DNA of 30,666 nucleotides, from the IMG/VR virus record IMGVR_UViG_3300042884_000444, positions 1 through 30,666 of that record. One strand, given 5' to 3'. The notes under the pieces were generated by a model. It did no database searches, was not told where the DNA came from, and was given only the letters and a program-made list of their open reading frames with translations. How positions within the stretch are numbered: position 1 is the stretch's first letter; each line of letters begins with the position of its first letter. Below, in pieces: positions 1-10,300 of this stretch. The DNA comes from a virus. The position numbers and the translations under genes were made by a program.

Positions 1-361
1 CCGGCTCGGCCAGTAGGCGGCCGGCAACTGGATGTTCACGGACGGACTTAACCATGCGCTCGACAGTCTCGATCGCGTCCTGCTTAAACACGGTGACCCG
101 GCGGTACTCCTGGTCCTCTCGCCAGGCGCGTGCTTCCTTGGTTCTGAAGTCGTCGTAGGGAGATGTGGTCCAGAGGTACGGCGTCCCGAGGACCTTGTGA
201 TCCAGCAGGGAGCCGATCGCCATGGCCTCGGACGGTTCGCGCTCTTCCTCAAAGCCGACCTCAGCGTGGGCCGGCGACCGGCTGAACGCCTTGAGGCTGG
301 AGATGTTGATCGCCGGGTGACTGCGATACTGATGCACGTCGATGGGGTGGACTAAATTCAC
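1..361 (-). CDS. RecE-like exonuclease, N-terminal part (cut by window edge)
   Basis: The frame is open from a GTG at 361 to the left edge, giving about 120 residues. Residues 18-28 read INISSLKAFSR and are followed by SPAH and then by AMAIGSLLDHKVL. This is the typical opening of the RecE / YqaJ-like PD-(D/E)XK exonucleases (exodeoxyribonuclease VIII type), which resect double-stranded DNA ends to give single strands for an annealing protein. The catalytic D, E and K residues would lie outside the window, so activity cannot be judged. The GTG overlaps the TGA of the upstream recT-like gene in a GTGA, which implies translational coupling and a RecE/RecT pair. No Shine-Dalgarno sequence is visible. 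The family call rests on the N-terminal motif and on the recT neighbour. Another PD-(D/E)XK nuclease is the main alternative. Confidence 0.75.
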   Translation of the reverse strand, partial: MNLVHPIDVHQYRSHPAINISSLKAFSRSPAHAEVGFEEEREPSEAMAIGSLLDHKVLGTPYLWTTSPYDDFRTKEARAWREDQEYRRVTVFKQDAIETVERMVKSVREHPVAGRLLAEP

Positions 362-1344
362 AGCGCACCTCCCGCCTTCACCACTGCACGGCCGATACCC
401 CGCTTGTTCCGGATGATCCAGTTGCAGATATCAGGAGGAAGGTCTGCCACCGTGGGATAGGCTTCAGGGTTTTCCCACCACTTCAGGTCTATGACCAGCT
501 TCACCAGCTGCTCGTAGGTGATCCCAGCGGATGCTAGCGTGCCTTCGACGGTTTCAAGCTCAGGCTCCGGCGCGGGAACGGGTGCGACCGGGGCGGGTGC
601 GGTCTCAACGATCTCCGGTGCGGGTTCAGGAGCGGCGGGAGCGGGCGGCTCCACGATTGCAATAGCCTCGGCCTCCTTCTTCTTGCGCGGCTTGGGCTCA
701 ACAGGCGCAGGAGGCGTCGGAGTCACGTCCATGATGGATGAACTCACGGTGACCGACTGGACCACTTGCTGGGCCGCAGGGGTGTCCTGGACCTCTTCCG
801 AGGTGTGCATACCGAGTGCGATCTCAGGCGCGTAGGTACGACACCAGAAGGCGCCGGCCCGGTACTGGAGCATCTGCTCCGGCATGGTCTTCCACTTGGA
901 GCCAGACTTGCCGTACCAACCCTCGACCTTAGCCATGTTGATGTTCACGAGGGCGCCCACGAGTTCGAGGTTCGAGTCGCGCTCGACTGCGAATGCGCGG
1001 CAGCCCCACTCATCTGTCCCCTCTTTTCCAACCCAGCGGAAACGCATCGGACTGAACCGACCGCAGCTGTTGACGGTGGCGATCAGGAACGAAGCAGACC
1101 AGGTGGGCTTGCCGTGGATGGGAACCATGGACTGCATGACAGCCATGACCGAGGCGCCAATGCGTTGGGATAGTTCCAAAGCGATGATGCAGTTCCCGAG
1201 GTTAGCCTCGCCCCGGTAGGCGTCGGGAACGAGGGTGCTGGACGCAAGGGCCTTGGCCATGCGTTGGACTGATACGAACGCGTTCTCTGAAGAGAAGGCG
1301 CTGAGAGGTTGTGCTTGCTGTGTTGCGACTGATAGGTTGCTCAT
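358..1344 (-). CDS. recT: RecT-family single-strand annealing protein
   Basis: A 328-residue protein. Residues about 20-200 form a RecT-like core: an N-terminal ENAFVSVQRMAKAL segment, then GNCIIALELSQRIG, KPTWSASFLIATVNSCGRF, and the conserved MLQYRAGAFWCRTYAPEIAL block ahead of TSEEV. RecT proteins bind single-stranded DNA and anneal complementary strands, working with a RecE exonuclease. That partner is encoded immediately downstream with a GTGA overlap. A Pro/Ala/Glu-rich linker of about 65 residues follows the core, and a C-terminal segment of about 65 residues rich in Trp and basic residues comes after it. This makes the protein longer than a typical RecT of about 270 residues. I chose ATG 1344. 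An in-frame TTG at 1365 would add MPYVAIR but falls inside a 10-bp repeat. The giant virion gene ends 45 bp upstream. Confidence 0.85.
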   Translation of the reverse strand: MSNLSVATQQAQPLSAFSSENAFVSVQRMAKALASSTLVPDAYRGEANLGNCIIALELSQRIGASVMAVMQSMVPIHGKPTWSASFLIATVNSCGRFSPMRFRWVGKEGTDEWGCRAFAVERDSNLELVGALVNINMAKVEGWYGKSGSKWKTMPEQMLQYRAGAFWCRTYAPEIALGMHTSEEVQDTPAAQQVVQSVTVSSSIMDVTPTPPAPVEPKPRKKKEAEAIAIVEPPAPAAPEPAPEIVETAPAPVAPVPAPEPELETVEGTLASAGITYEQLVKLVIDLKWWENPEAYPTVADLPPDICNWIIRNKRGIGRAVVKAGGAL

Positions 1345-1365
1345 ACGTATGGCAACGTATGGCAA
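1342..1365. promoter_or_regulatory. Tandem repeat plus palindrome at the recT start
   Basis: Two exact tandem copies of cgtatggcaa lie at 1346-1355 and 1356-1365. The first overlaps a perfect 10-bp palindrome, catacgtatg, at 1342-1351 that contains the recT ATG. The element fills part of the only gap (45 bp) between the giant virion gene and recT. A tandem element over a start codon could be a repressor or translational operator that lets recombination genes be controlled separately from virion genes. That role is inference; only the repeat itself is observed. Confidence 0.4.
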
Positions 1366-1389
1366 GTGCCACGCAACGTCAATACAGGA

Positions 1390-4300
1390 TTATCGGATTC
1401 CCACTGATTTTTTCGATTTTTCGTTCGCGATATCTTCGATGCGGTCCAGCTGCCTCTTGGTCGCCGTAGCTGGATCGAGTTGCGAGATGCGGGTCTTAAG
1501 CTCGACCGCTCGCACCTCTTGCATCTTGGTCAGCTCTTCTGGTGTGGCCTGGCGCTGCACGCGCCCGAACTGAAAGAACTTGTTGCTCTGAGGGGTGGCC
1601 GGCGTCCATCCAGTCTTGTCTAGCACCCGGTAAGCGCGATCAGGGTCTTCGCCGCCCACGATTGCGGTGCCGCCGGTCAGGATAGACATGATGCGCTCCT
1701 GGGCGCGCGGTGTACCCACTGGGTCTCCCAGGAAGTTTCGGTCAACCTTGCCGCTCCACGGTGTTGGCGCCAGAAGGTTAATGAACGTCTGGTTCTTGGG
1801 ATTGAACTGCGCTCCGGACATAGCGGTTGCCTCGCGCAGAAGAGGCTGGAACGGAATCAGGGGGCTCACGGTAGCAGCGGCGATCTTACCCATGTCGGGT
1901 GCTCCGCGATACATTCCGGAGCCGATCAGACCGGAAGCAGTGCGGCCTTGAGTCACAGCAGAGAGGGCTCCAAAAGCCAGCGACTCTCCGATTTCCTTTC
2001 CGGTCAATTCGCGGGGCTCGAACTTAAGGCCCTTCTTCTTAGCAGCGGCCTCGGCCTTCTGGTTGAGCCGGTTGCGGCGCATTACAATGTAAGATGCTTC
2101 TCCCAAGGCGTACAGCACGGGCCGGGCGATCTGGATTGGTCCAGTGTTAAGCGACACTCGGAGTATTTTTCCATTCCCAAGGTCAAGCTCCATGGTGTTC
2201 GGCTTGTGGCCCTCGCGCTCCCAGAGGTCAGCCTCTTCCTTGTCATCAGGCCACCTTGTGAAGACTCGCAATGCTCCGGACAAAACTAGCGCACTAAGCG
2301 CCCCTGCGAGCCCAAGTCCAGTAGCAGCCTCGATCTTACGTTGAACCTTGTCGGCCTCAGTATTGTACCACGCAGACCCCTCGAAGGCTTTTGGCACAAA
2401 CCCACCGCCGGCAAACGTCAGGGACCGATTGATGCCGATTGCGATCGCGTTTGAGAACCGACCGACAGGATTAGGAATACCAACTTTAGCCATCAGATCG
2501 CTGGCGTTCTTCATACCCTTACCGATCAAGCCACCAAAACCTGAGGTCTCCTCGATGTTCCAACCGATGGTTGACCGGAGGTCCTGTGTGATCTCCTTGA
2601 GCGCGCCTGCATCTAATCCAGCGGCGGCGATCCGTTGGTACTGCCGGGAACGCACGACGTTCCATGCGGCGGCGCGGCGCTCCTTCGGTGAGATATTAGG
2701 GTCGTCTGCGATAACAGCCTGAGCTAACGCGTACTCAGCTATCGCGTCTCCAATGATGGTCTTGGCGGTCTTGCGAGCCAACTCAGGCGCCATCCCTTGA
2801 AGACGCAGCTGGGACTCTGTCCACGCGCCGATCTCTTGCTGCTCGGCCAGGACCCCTTGAAACGCGTCGAGGGATGAAGCGAACCGGAAAGCCAGCTGTG
2901 TGAGTCCGATAAGGCGAGCCACAGTAGCACGTGCGTAGTCTCCGTTCTTGTAATACTCGGTTGCCTGCGCGTTAACGCGGTCTAGCGCTCGGATGCCGCT
3001 CTGGATACCCATGATGGTATCCTTCTCAGCTCGACCTTTGGCAGCCTCTAGTGCTGACGTCAGCGCCATGTTGAGCGCCTTGAAGCGCGCTTTGTAGGCG
3101 TCTTCGAGCGCGTTACTGGTATCCTTCCACAGACGAGTTGTTCGGTTTGGATCACGGCTGGTCTTGAATCTCTCCCATGCCGCCCCTACTGCACGTGTCG
3201 GCGTGTAGTAGAACATCTGCGTAGCAACGTCCATCAGCTGCTTGGAAATGAAGCTCGGCTTGAACAGCAGGTTAGCTGAGGTGACCTCGTTGATCGCCCT
3301 GGCCAGGTTCTGCTTGTTGCCACGGATTGGCATAGTCATCCGCGCCCAGCGCATCTGGATCTCACGCATGATGTCTTGACGTGGGCCCGCGTTCTTAGCA
3401 GCAACATCTTCGTCGGTCTGGCCTGACTTAATCTCCTCCTCACTAGCCGTGCTGAGTTCCTGCTCCAGGCGCGCAAGGTCCCGAAGGCGGGAAACCTCTT
3501 CGTCGGTCGGCACCTTCCAGCCTGATTTCTTGGCGATGCTTTGCAGTAGCGCCGCTGAGTTCATGCCTCCTGCATTCACGAACTCTTCGATCTTCTGCCA
3601 CAGGGGGCGACCCGGGCCAACTTCCTCACGCTGTTTCGGGGTGAGATTCTTCACCGCCAAGTCGAGTGCCTGGATGCGAGCCCGCTCAAACTTCACCTGG
3701 AATGCCTTGGCTAGCGCGAGGCCCGTCTTGTCGGCCAGCGCCTGGTCGATTGCGAGTTCAGCCAGTAGAGCCTCTGAGAACGCCTGGGCCAGTTTTGCCT
3801 GGCCAGCCTGCGGGGTGTTCAGGACCCGCTTCACCAGGTCACTCATCTTGGGAACCAACCGCTGCAACGCGGGGTTCTTAGCGACACTCTCAGCGATGCG
3901 CTGGTCCAGCAGGCCGGCACGGATACCGCCTGCTAAACGATCGACAGCCTTAGCCCGGTCGGCCGCCAGCTGCGCGTCGGTCTTCGGCTGAGCTGGATCG
4001 AAGCTAACGTCCTTGGCGCCCACGATCTGGGATACCGCTGCGTTCTCAGCTTCCATCATTCGCTCAGTCAGGTAAGTCCAGACCGCACCCTGCATCCACT
4101 CATCGGTCAGCTTCTCAGCTGCCGTGATCTGGTTGAGCTTGCCGGTGAGGAACGCGAGCTTCTCGGCGCGAGTCCTGGTCGCCATGCCTGAAAGCTCGTC
4201 GGCCTTCAGGTAGGTCTTAGCGACGCGCTTTAGGAGTTTACGGGTGGGCTCAGATTGGTAGCGCGGGTCGTTTGCAATCCCAGCGTTAATCAACTTTCGG

Positions 4301-7300
4301 AGTCGCTCTCCAGCTGTTGTCGGTTCCGGCTTTGGTGTTAAATCAAAGAACCTACCCGTAATTTCTTTTTCAGTCTGCTGCAACCGCTCGGTGAGGTAGG
4401 TCCATACCGCCCCTTGCATCCATTCGTCCGTTAGGTTTTCAGCGCCAACAATCGCGTTGAACTTAGCGGTAAGGGCCGGAATTTTTTCATCCTGAGGGCT
4501 GGTGGCGATATTTTTGAATTCATCGCTGGTGATGTACTTGCGTGCAACACGCTTGAGGAGTTCGACAGTTTTCTCACCTTTGTAACGCGGGTCTTCGATG
4601 ATTCCGGCGTTGATCAGCCGCTGGAGACGCTCACTTGCACCAATCGGAGCAGTCTTGGCCTTCACGTCCAGGAAGTTATTCAGCACGCGCTGGCGGGCCA
4701 GCTGGATCTGAGAACCCACATTGGCTGTAACCATCTGCATCACGCGGGCCTTAGCCTCGGGGGACGCGCCGGCCAGGTCCATCACTCCTTCGATGGCGGC
4801 CAGCTGCTCTCCGATCACGCGGCTCATCTCGGCATTGGGAGACTGCACCAGGCGAACGAGGTTGATCTTGGCAGGCGCCGGAGGGGTGACCTTCTTGGTT
4901 CCGAACTGCGTCCCCTTGAACCGGCCACGGATTACGTCCTGGGCGAGTTTCAGGGTGGTCGGCGAGTAGTTCAGGAACCCGTCGCGGATCGTGCGCCAGT
5001 GGGCGTACTTCGGGAGGTCGAGACCCTCCTCGATCGCCTCTGGATCGGGCTCTTCTCCGGCGTCTTTAGCTTCCTGATACTGAGCACTAAGCTCCTCGTT
5101 GCCGGCTGCGCTAGCCATCATAACCGCCCATCCAGCGTTGAACTCGGCCTGCTTGACTGCATCCTCGGTGGCTTTCTGGACCTTGGCCTGGGTCGCAGGC
5201 TTAGTCATCAGCGCGAGGCGCTCGTCGGGAGTGAGCTTTCGATTCGGAGGCTGGGGAGGCTCGGTAACCCCGAGGGCTAAAGCGTTCTCGATAATCTGCT
5301 CAATAGCTTCATTCTCAATCTCGCGTTGTTCCTTCGCCTTCTGGGTTGTCGGCTTCTTGGTCGTCAGACGCGCCTGGACAGTGCGATACACACGGCCTCC
5401 GGTATCGGCTAACGCCAAGATTCCAAACCGATTCAGCATCTCCTGGAGGTCAGGCTTCTCGCCAACGATCTTCTGGATCTCCGCTTCAGTGAACTGACCA
5501 CGGAACTCGGTCATAATCTTATCCATCACGCCTTTGATGCTCTCACCATTAAAGCTGTCGTAGATGGCCGATGTCAGGAATCCGCGCACGTTGCGAGCAA
5601 CGGCCACGAAGTCCTTCACCGATGCCTTCAGGCTCGCCAGGTTGCGGCCGAACTCAGACGCCTCAGACTGACCGATCAGGTAGAGTTCATCTCGGGTATC
5701 AGGGCTGAATGCCTCAGAGACTCCGAAGTCGTTGCGTAGCGACTGAATCAGTTCCGCTATGGTATCGCTGCGGCCTTGCTTCTTAGCCTCTGTGATCTTT
5801 GTCTTAGCGATCTCGATCAGCTTTCTTCCAGCATCCTCCTGGTTAACCCCATCGACAGGCGCGAACAGGGTGTCTCCCACCTGGCGGAATTTAATCCCCG
5901 CCTCGTTGAACGCATCAACCGCCAACTGGATACCAGCGTTTACAACCTCAGGAGTCCTAGACCGTCGGCCGGCGACAGTGTCCTCGTATGCGCCACGCTT
6001 GGTGGTTACAGGCTTGCCGGGCGTACTGTAGATCATGCCGAAGTCGCTGCTATTCGCACGCTCCGGCAAGGTGGCTACATCAGCGATAACCTCTGGTGTG
6101 GGCTCGACCGTAGATCCTTGAGCGCGGTCCCAAGCGTACTGCAACGCCGGACTGAGCTTCATTTGCAGGCTGGTCGCCCATCGTGAGGCGCTCTGGATGC
6201 CGGAGAGGATTGCTTTGGACGCCAGATTGGTAAGGGTTTCAAGAACCCGGCGCGCAGAATCCTCGGGCGTCGGGCCTTCAGTGATGCCAGCCTTGGGAGT
6301 GATAGACTCGACGAACTGGGCGATAGCGTCGGAGACTTCGGCGACGGCGTCGCTGAGGTCTATCTGCGTCTGCGCCTTGTCCTGGGCAGCCTTAGCTTCA
6401 GCAGCAGCACGTGCGGCGGCCTGGGCCTTTTGCTTACGAGCTTCGAGGTCTACGCCCTTCTCTCCAACCAGGGCAAAGTCTTCGACCTGTGTGCTGGAGA
6501 TTAAGTCTCCCTGGTTCTGTCCAGCTGCGAGACGTGGCTTACGCTCGGTGGGCGCAGCCGGCCCTTCGGTAGGAAATTCAAACGCATCTCCACCTCCACG
6601 ATCAGGAGGTTCATCGACAAACAGCGTGTCGTATTCGGTCAGCTGTTGAACTCCGAATTTGTCGCCATCACGAATCGTGTACTCTCCATCTGGAGTGACA
6701 GCTGTAACCTCAAACGACTCGCCCTGGACAGAAAACTTGTCTCCGATCGCAAGGCTTCCGACAGAGATTTGAACGGGTCCATTTGGTTCTCCAGCATTCT
6801 GCCTCCCCTCGGTTTGAGAATCTACGAACGCATCATCCTGCGCCTGTAAGAACGCGTCGAGGCCCATCGCCTCTTCGGCGCCGGCAGCGGCGGCTTTAGC
6901 TTCTTCCTTTGCGGCAGCAACATCTCCTTTGCGGCCGCGTGCTGCCTTCTTAACTTCATCCCAGAACTCAGACACACTCATGTCTCCGTACTTGCCAGGG
7001 TTTTGCATGGCGAGCCCCTGGAGCAATATGTCTGGTAGATTCCGGCTCGTTGTTCTACGTCGCGCTCCTGCAAAGATTTTATTGAAGTACGGGTCCAATA
7101 CAGGCGCGTCGTCGTAGAGGTCATTAATCCTCTCCAGGCGCCCTTCAGCCCTGGCTTGTGACTTAGACATGACGCCACCTGCTTCGATAATGTCATCAAG
7201 GATGTCTCCTTTGTACGCCCACGCGCGGGCTTTGTAGCGCTTCTTAGGAGCGGCAGGTGTAGGCGCGACTGGAGGCGTGGGGACAACCGGAGGCGTAGGT

Positions 7301-10300
7301 GCAACCGGAGGTGTCGGTTCCTTCTTAGTCAGGTCCTTCTTGGCCGCCTCAGCAGCGTTAGCCTCTGAGAACGACTCATCCTCGAAATTGAAGTTCTTGA
7401 TGTTGGTGGCAGTAGCTCCTACTTCCCCTTGAACCAGCGCGCCCATGTCCCTCATGCGGCCGCCAACTCGGGTCGCCAGTTCGCGCTCAAACGGAATGTT
7501 GTCCGCGAAGAGCCACATCATCTGGGCTTTACCTCTGAGTCCGTAGCGCGCAGACCGCAGCGACACCTGCTCCACCTGAGATGCGGTCCACGGCAAGTTG
7601 ACGTTGATCTGGGTTGTCTGGTGCGTTCCAGTCTTGTCGTGCAACGATAGCCCTGTGCCGCCCTTGGCCATCGTGGCGACCAGGACCATAGGCTTGTCGC
7701 CGCGCCAGAGTTCGAGATTCTTCTGGGCCCGCGCATCTGGCACCGAACCCGTGAAGATCGCGACATCGTTGGCGCCAATCTCGTTTTTGATCACGTCTTC
7801 AGCGGACGGTATCGAGATCACGGTCGTGCCAATTCGCTCCATCGTCGCTTCCAGCACGTTAATTATGCCGTCTGACAGCAACCCTTCGTAATCCGAACGC
7901 TTCGGCTTTTCGCCTCCCGTCCTATCTGCTATGGCTTTGGCTCGCTTGAATTGCTCCTGGAGCCTCAGCTGCTCTTGGATGTCGATGCTTCTCTCTGCCT
8001 TGGTCTCAACGAATATGATCGGCCATCTTCCGGCACTGAGGGCCCGGCGTGCTTCGCTGATTGCGTTCTTGATCTTAGACGCTTCCAGCAGGCGCTTCTT
8101 GTAGTTGATGATCCACATCTTTTCAGTGCCATCGAGGGAGCTCTTTTGAGCCTCGGCTTCAGCCGCAAACGCATTGTAGGTGTTGGTCCATTCTTCATCC
8201 CCTTTGATGGGCACCAGGCGCGAATCAACTTGGCTTGCTGGCAGCCGGGTCTTTCGGGCCGTAAAGATACCCTCCTTGCGGAAGAAATTTCTCGCCGCAA
8301 TTTGATCCTGCTCGTTGGTTTTAGTTGGGAACCAAATGGTTCGGACGATGTTTCCTCCGCTGTCCCTACTCGGTGTCGCACCGTACGCAAGAGCGAACTG
8401 TTTGTAATCACCATTGAACGAATCAAAGATTCCAGTGTTCAGTAGGTAGGCTGTCTGAGTCGGGTTCTCGAACGGCGTCGCGGTTGAGAAGATCGGGAAC
8501 TTGGTCTTAAGAATCCACTCCTGAGCCTTCTTGGCCTGCTCTGATCCGCTTCCAGCCAGGTTCTTGATCGCGTGCGCTTCGTCGAAGATTATCACGTCTG
8601 AGTCTTCCGCTGTGAGATCCTTCATCTCCGAGTAGGTGATAAACTTCACGGGGCCGATATTGTAAGCCTTGAGATCCTGTTTGATCTGCTTAATCAACCC
8701 TTGATTGAGGGTCACGTAGATGATCTTGCGGGCGAAATAATTATCCTTTATCTCGCGAATAGCAGCCCCCAACACGAAGGTCTTTCCGGTTCCAGGTGCG
8801 CTGGAAAGCATGAAGAACGGCCGGGTGTCTCGTTCCGCAAACGCTCGCACTATCATGGCCGCGTCTTCAATCTGCTCATCTCCAACTTCTCTCGGGATGC
8901 CAAACTCTTCGCCTTGGCGGATAAGCTCCTGAGTTTCTACGCCAAGATACTTGTCAACGCCTCCGTCCAATCCGCTTCGGTCGGGCCGGTTGTCCGCATT
9001 CTCTCGGAGTTTTCGGAGTTCAACATCACGGGAATAAGCCGGGCTACTACTTCTTTGTCCGCCAGCAGCTCCCGAATCAGCTCTTGATCGCTCGATAAAC
9101 TGCCCAAGACCGGCGGCAGAGATGGTGTAGAACTTGTCATTCCCGATTTGGGAATATCGTCCGCCGGCATTGGTGAGTTCTTCTTTGCGGTCGTAAGTCT
9201 TACCCCGGAGGGTGATGCTACCATCTGGGTTCTGCCGGGCGTTAATCTTGAGGCCATTGAGGAAGGATTGGTTTTCATCGGTAAGGATTGCTTCGGCTTT
9301 CGCTCTCTCTTCTGTGACCGCGTTCTGGTATTCCGGCAGTGAGTTAATGTAGTCGCCAACTTGGCGCGAGCGCGACCCAGGGGCGGCGCTCCTGGTGCTT
9401 CGGACCAGCCACATGGCGTAGTCCGGCTGTTGCGCGAAGAGGTCTTTGACTAAGAGGGCGGCGTACTTCCCGTGGTCAACGGTTTGGTTGGCGATTGCGG
9501 GGGTAGCAGCTGGGGCGGGGCGGGGTGCGGGGGCGGCGGTGGGTGGTTTTGCAGGAGCCGGCGTCACCGGCCCTGGCTTATTGAAATCCAACGTCACGCC
9601 TTTTCCGGCGTTCCGGAACACGCGAACTGGAGCGCCGCTGGAAATCTTCTGAAGAGCATTGTCGAGTGACTTTTCGGACTGCGCTTCAATCGTGACGTCC
9701 TCATCAACCTTGATGGTGTACTTAGGTATCGATCCGCGCTCATTAGGTGTACCAACGATCGACTTAGCGAAGGCAACGATGTCGCCAGTGTCACGATCAA
9801 TCATCCCATCCACGGTGCGGTTCTGGAACGGGAACGTGCGTGAGGTGGGTACAGCAGCGGGAGTGGGAGTCGTAGTCGGCGCAGGAACCAGCGCGGCCCT
9901 CAAGGCTTTGATGGTCCCAACGGGATCTACCTTTAGACCACTATTAACACCACTCATCTGACCGCTGTCCATCCGCCTTCCGATTTCAGATTGAGCAAAC
10001 CTTTCTGGGGTTAGGCGACCTTTTTCTGCCTGGGCTTCAAGGACCTCCAACTCGAAGTCCGCGTCTTCGTATAAAAGTGGGCTTAATCCGTAATTTGGGA
10101 CCTCCGTGATCGTGTACCGGAAATCAGGCGCCGCTTTGAACGGGGTTGGCTCCTGTGGCGCAGCTGGCGTTTCTGCCACGGCGGGGGTTTTTGCCACGGC
10201 GGGGGTCGCCGCAGCCCCAGGCTTAGTCCACCCCGTAGTCTCATCGAAATCAAAGCCCGCCCGCTCCAGCTCGCTAACACGGCCGGCGAGTTCCTTGAAG

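Noticed and set aside
3449-3991. 180-residue plus-strand open frame
   Set aside because: It lies entirely opposite the giant gene, its product is rich in Ser, Arg and Ala with no domain-like pattern, and it has no neighbour on its strand.
10176-10208. Short repeat of gccacggcgggggt units as a possible regulatory array
   Set aside because: It encodes the TPAVAKTPAVAETPA linker in the giant protein; the repeat is explained by protein low complexity.
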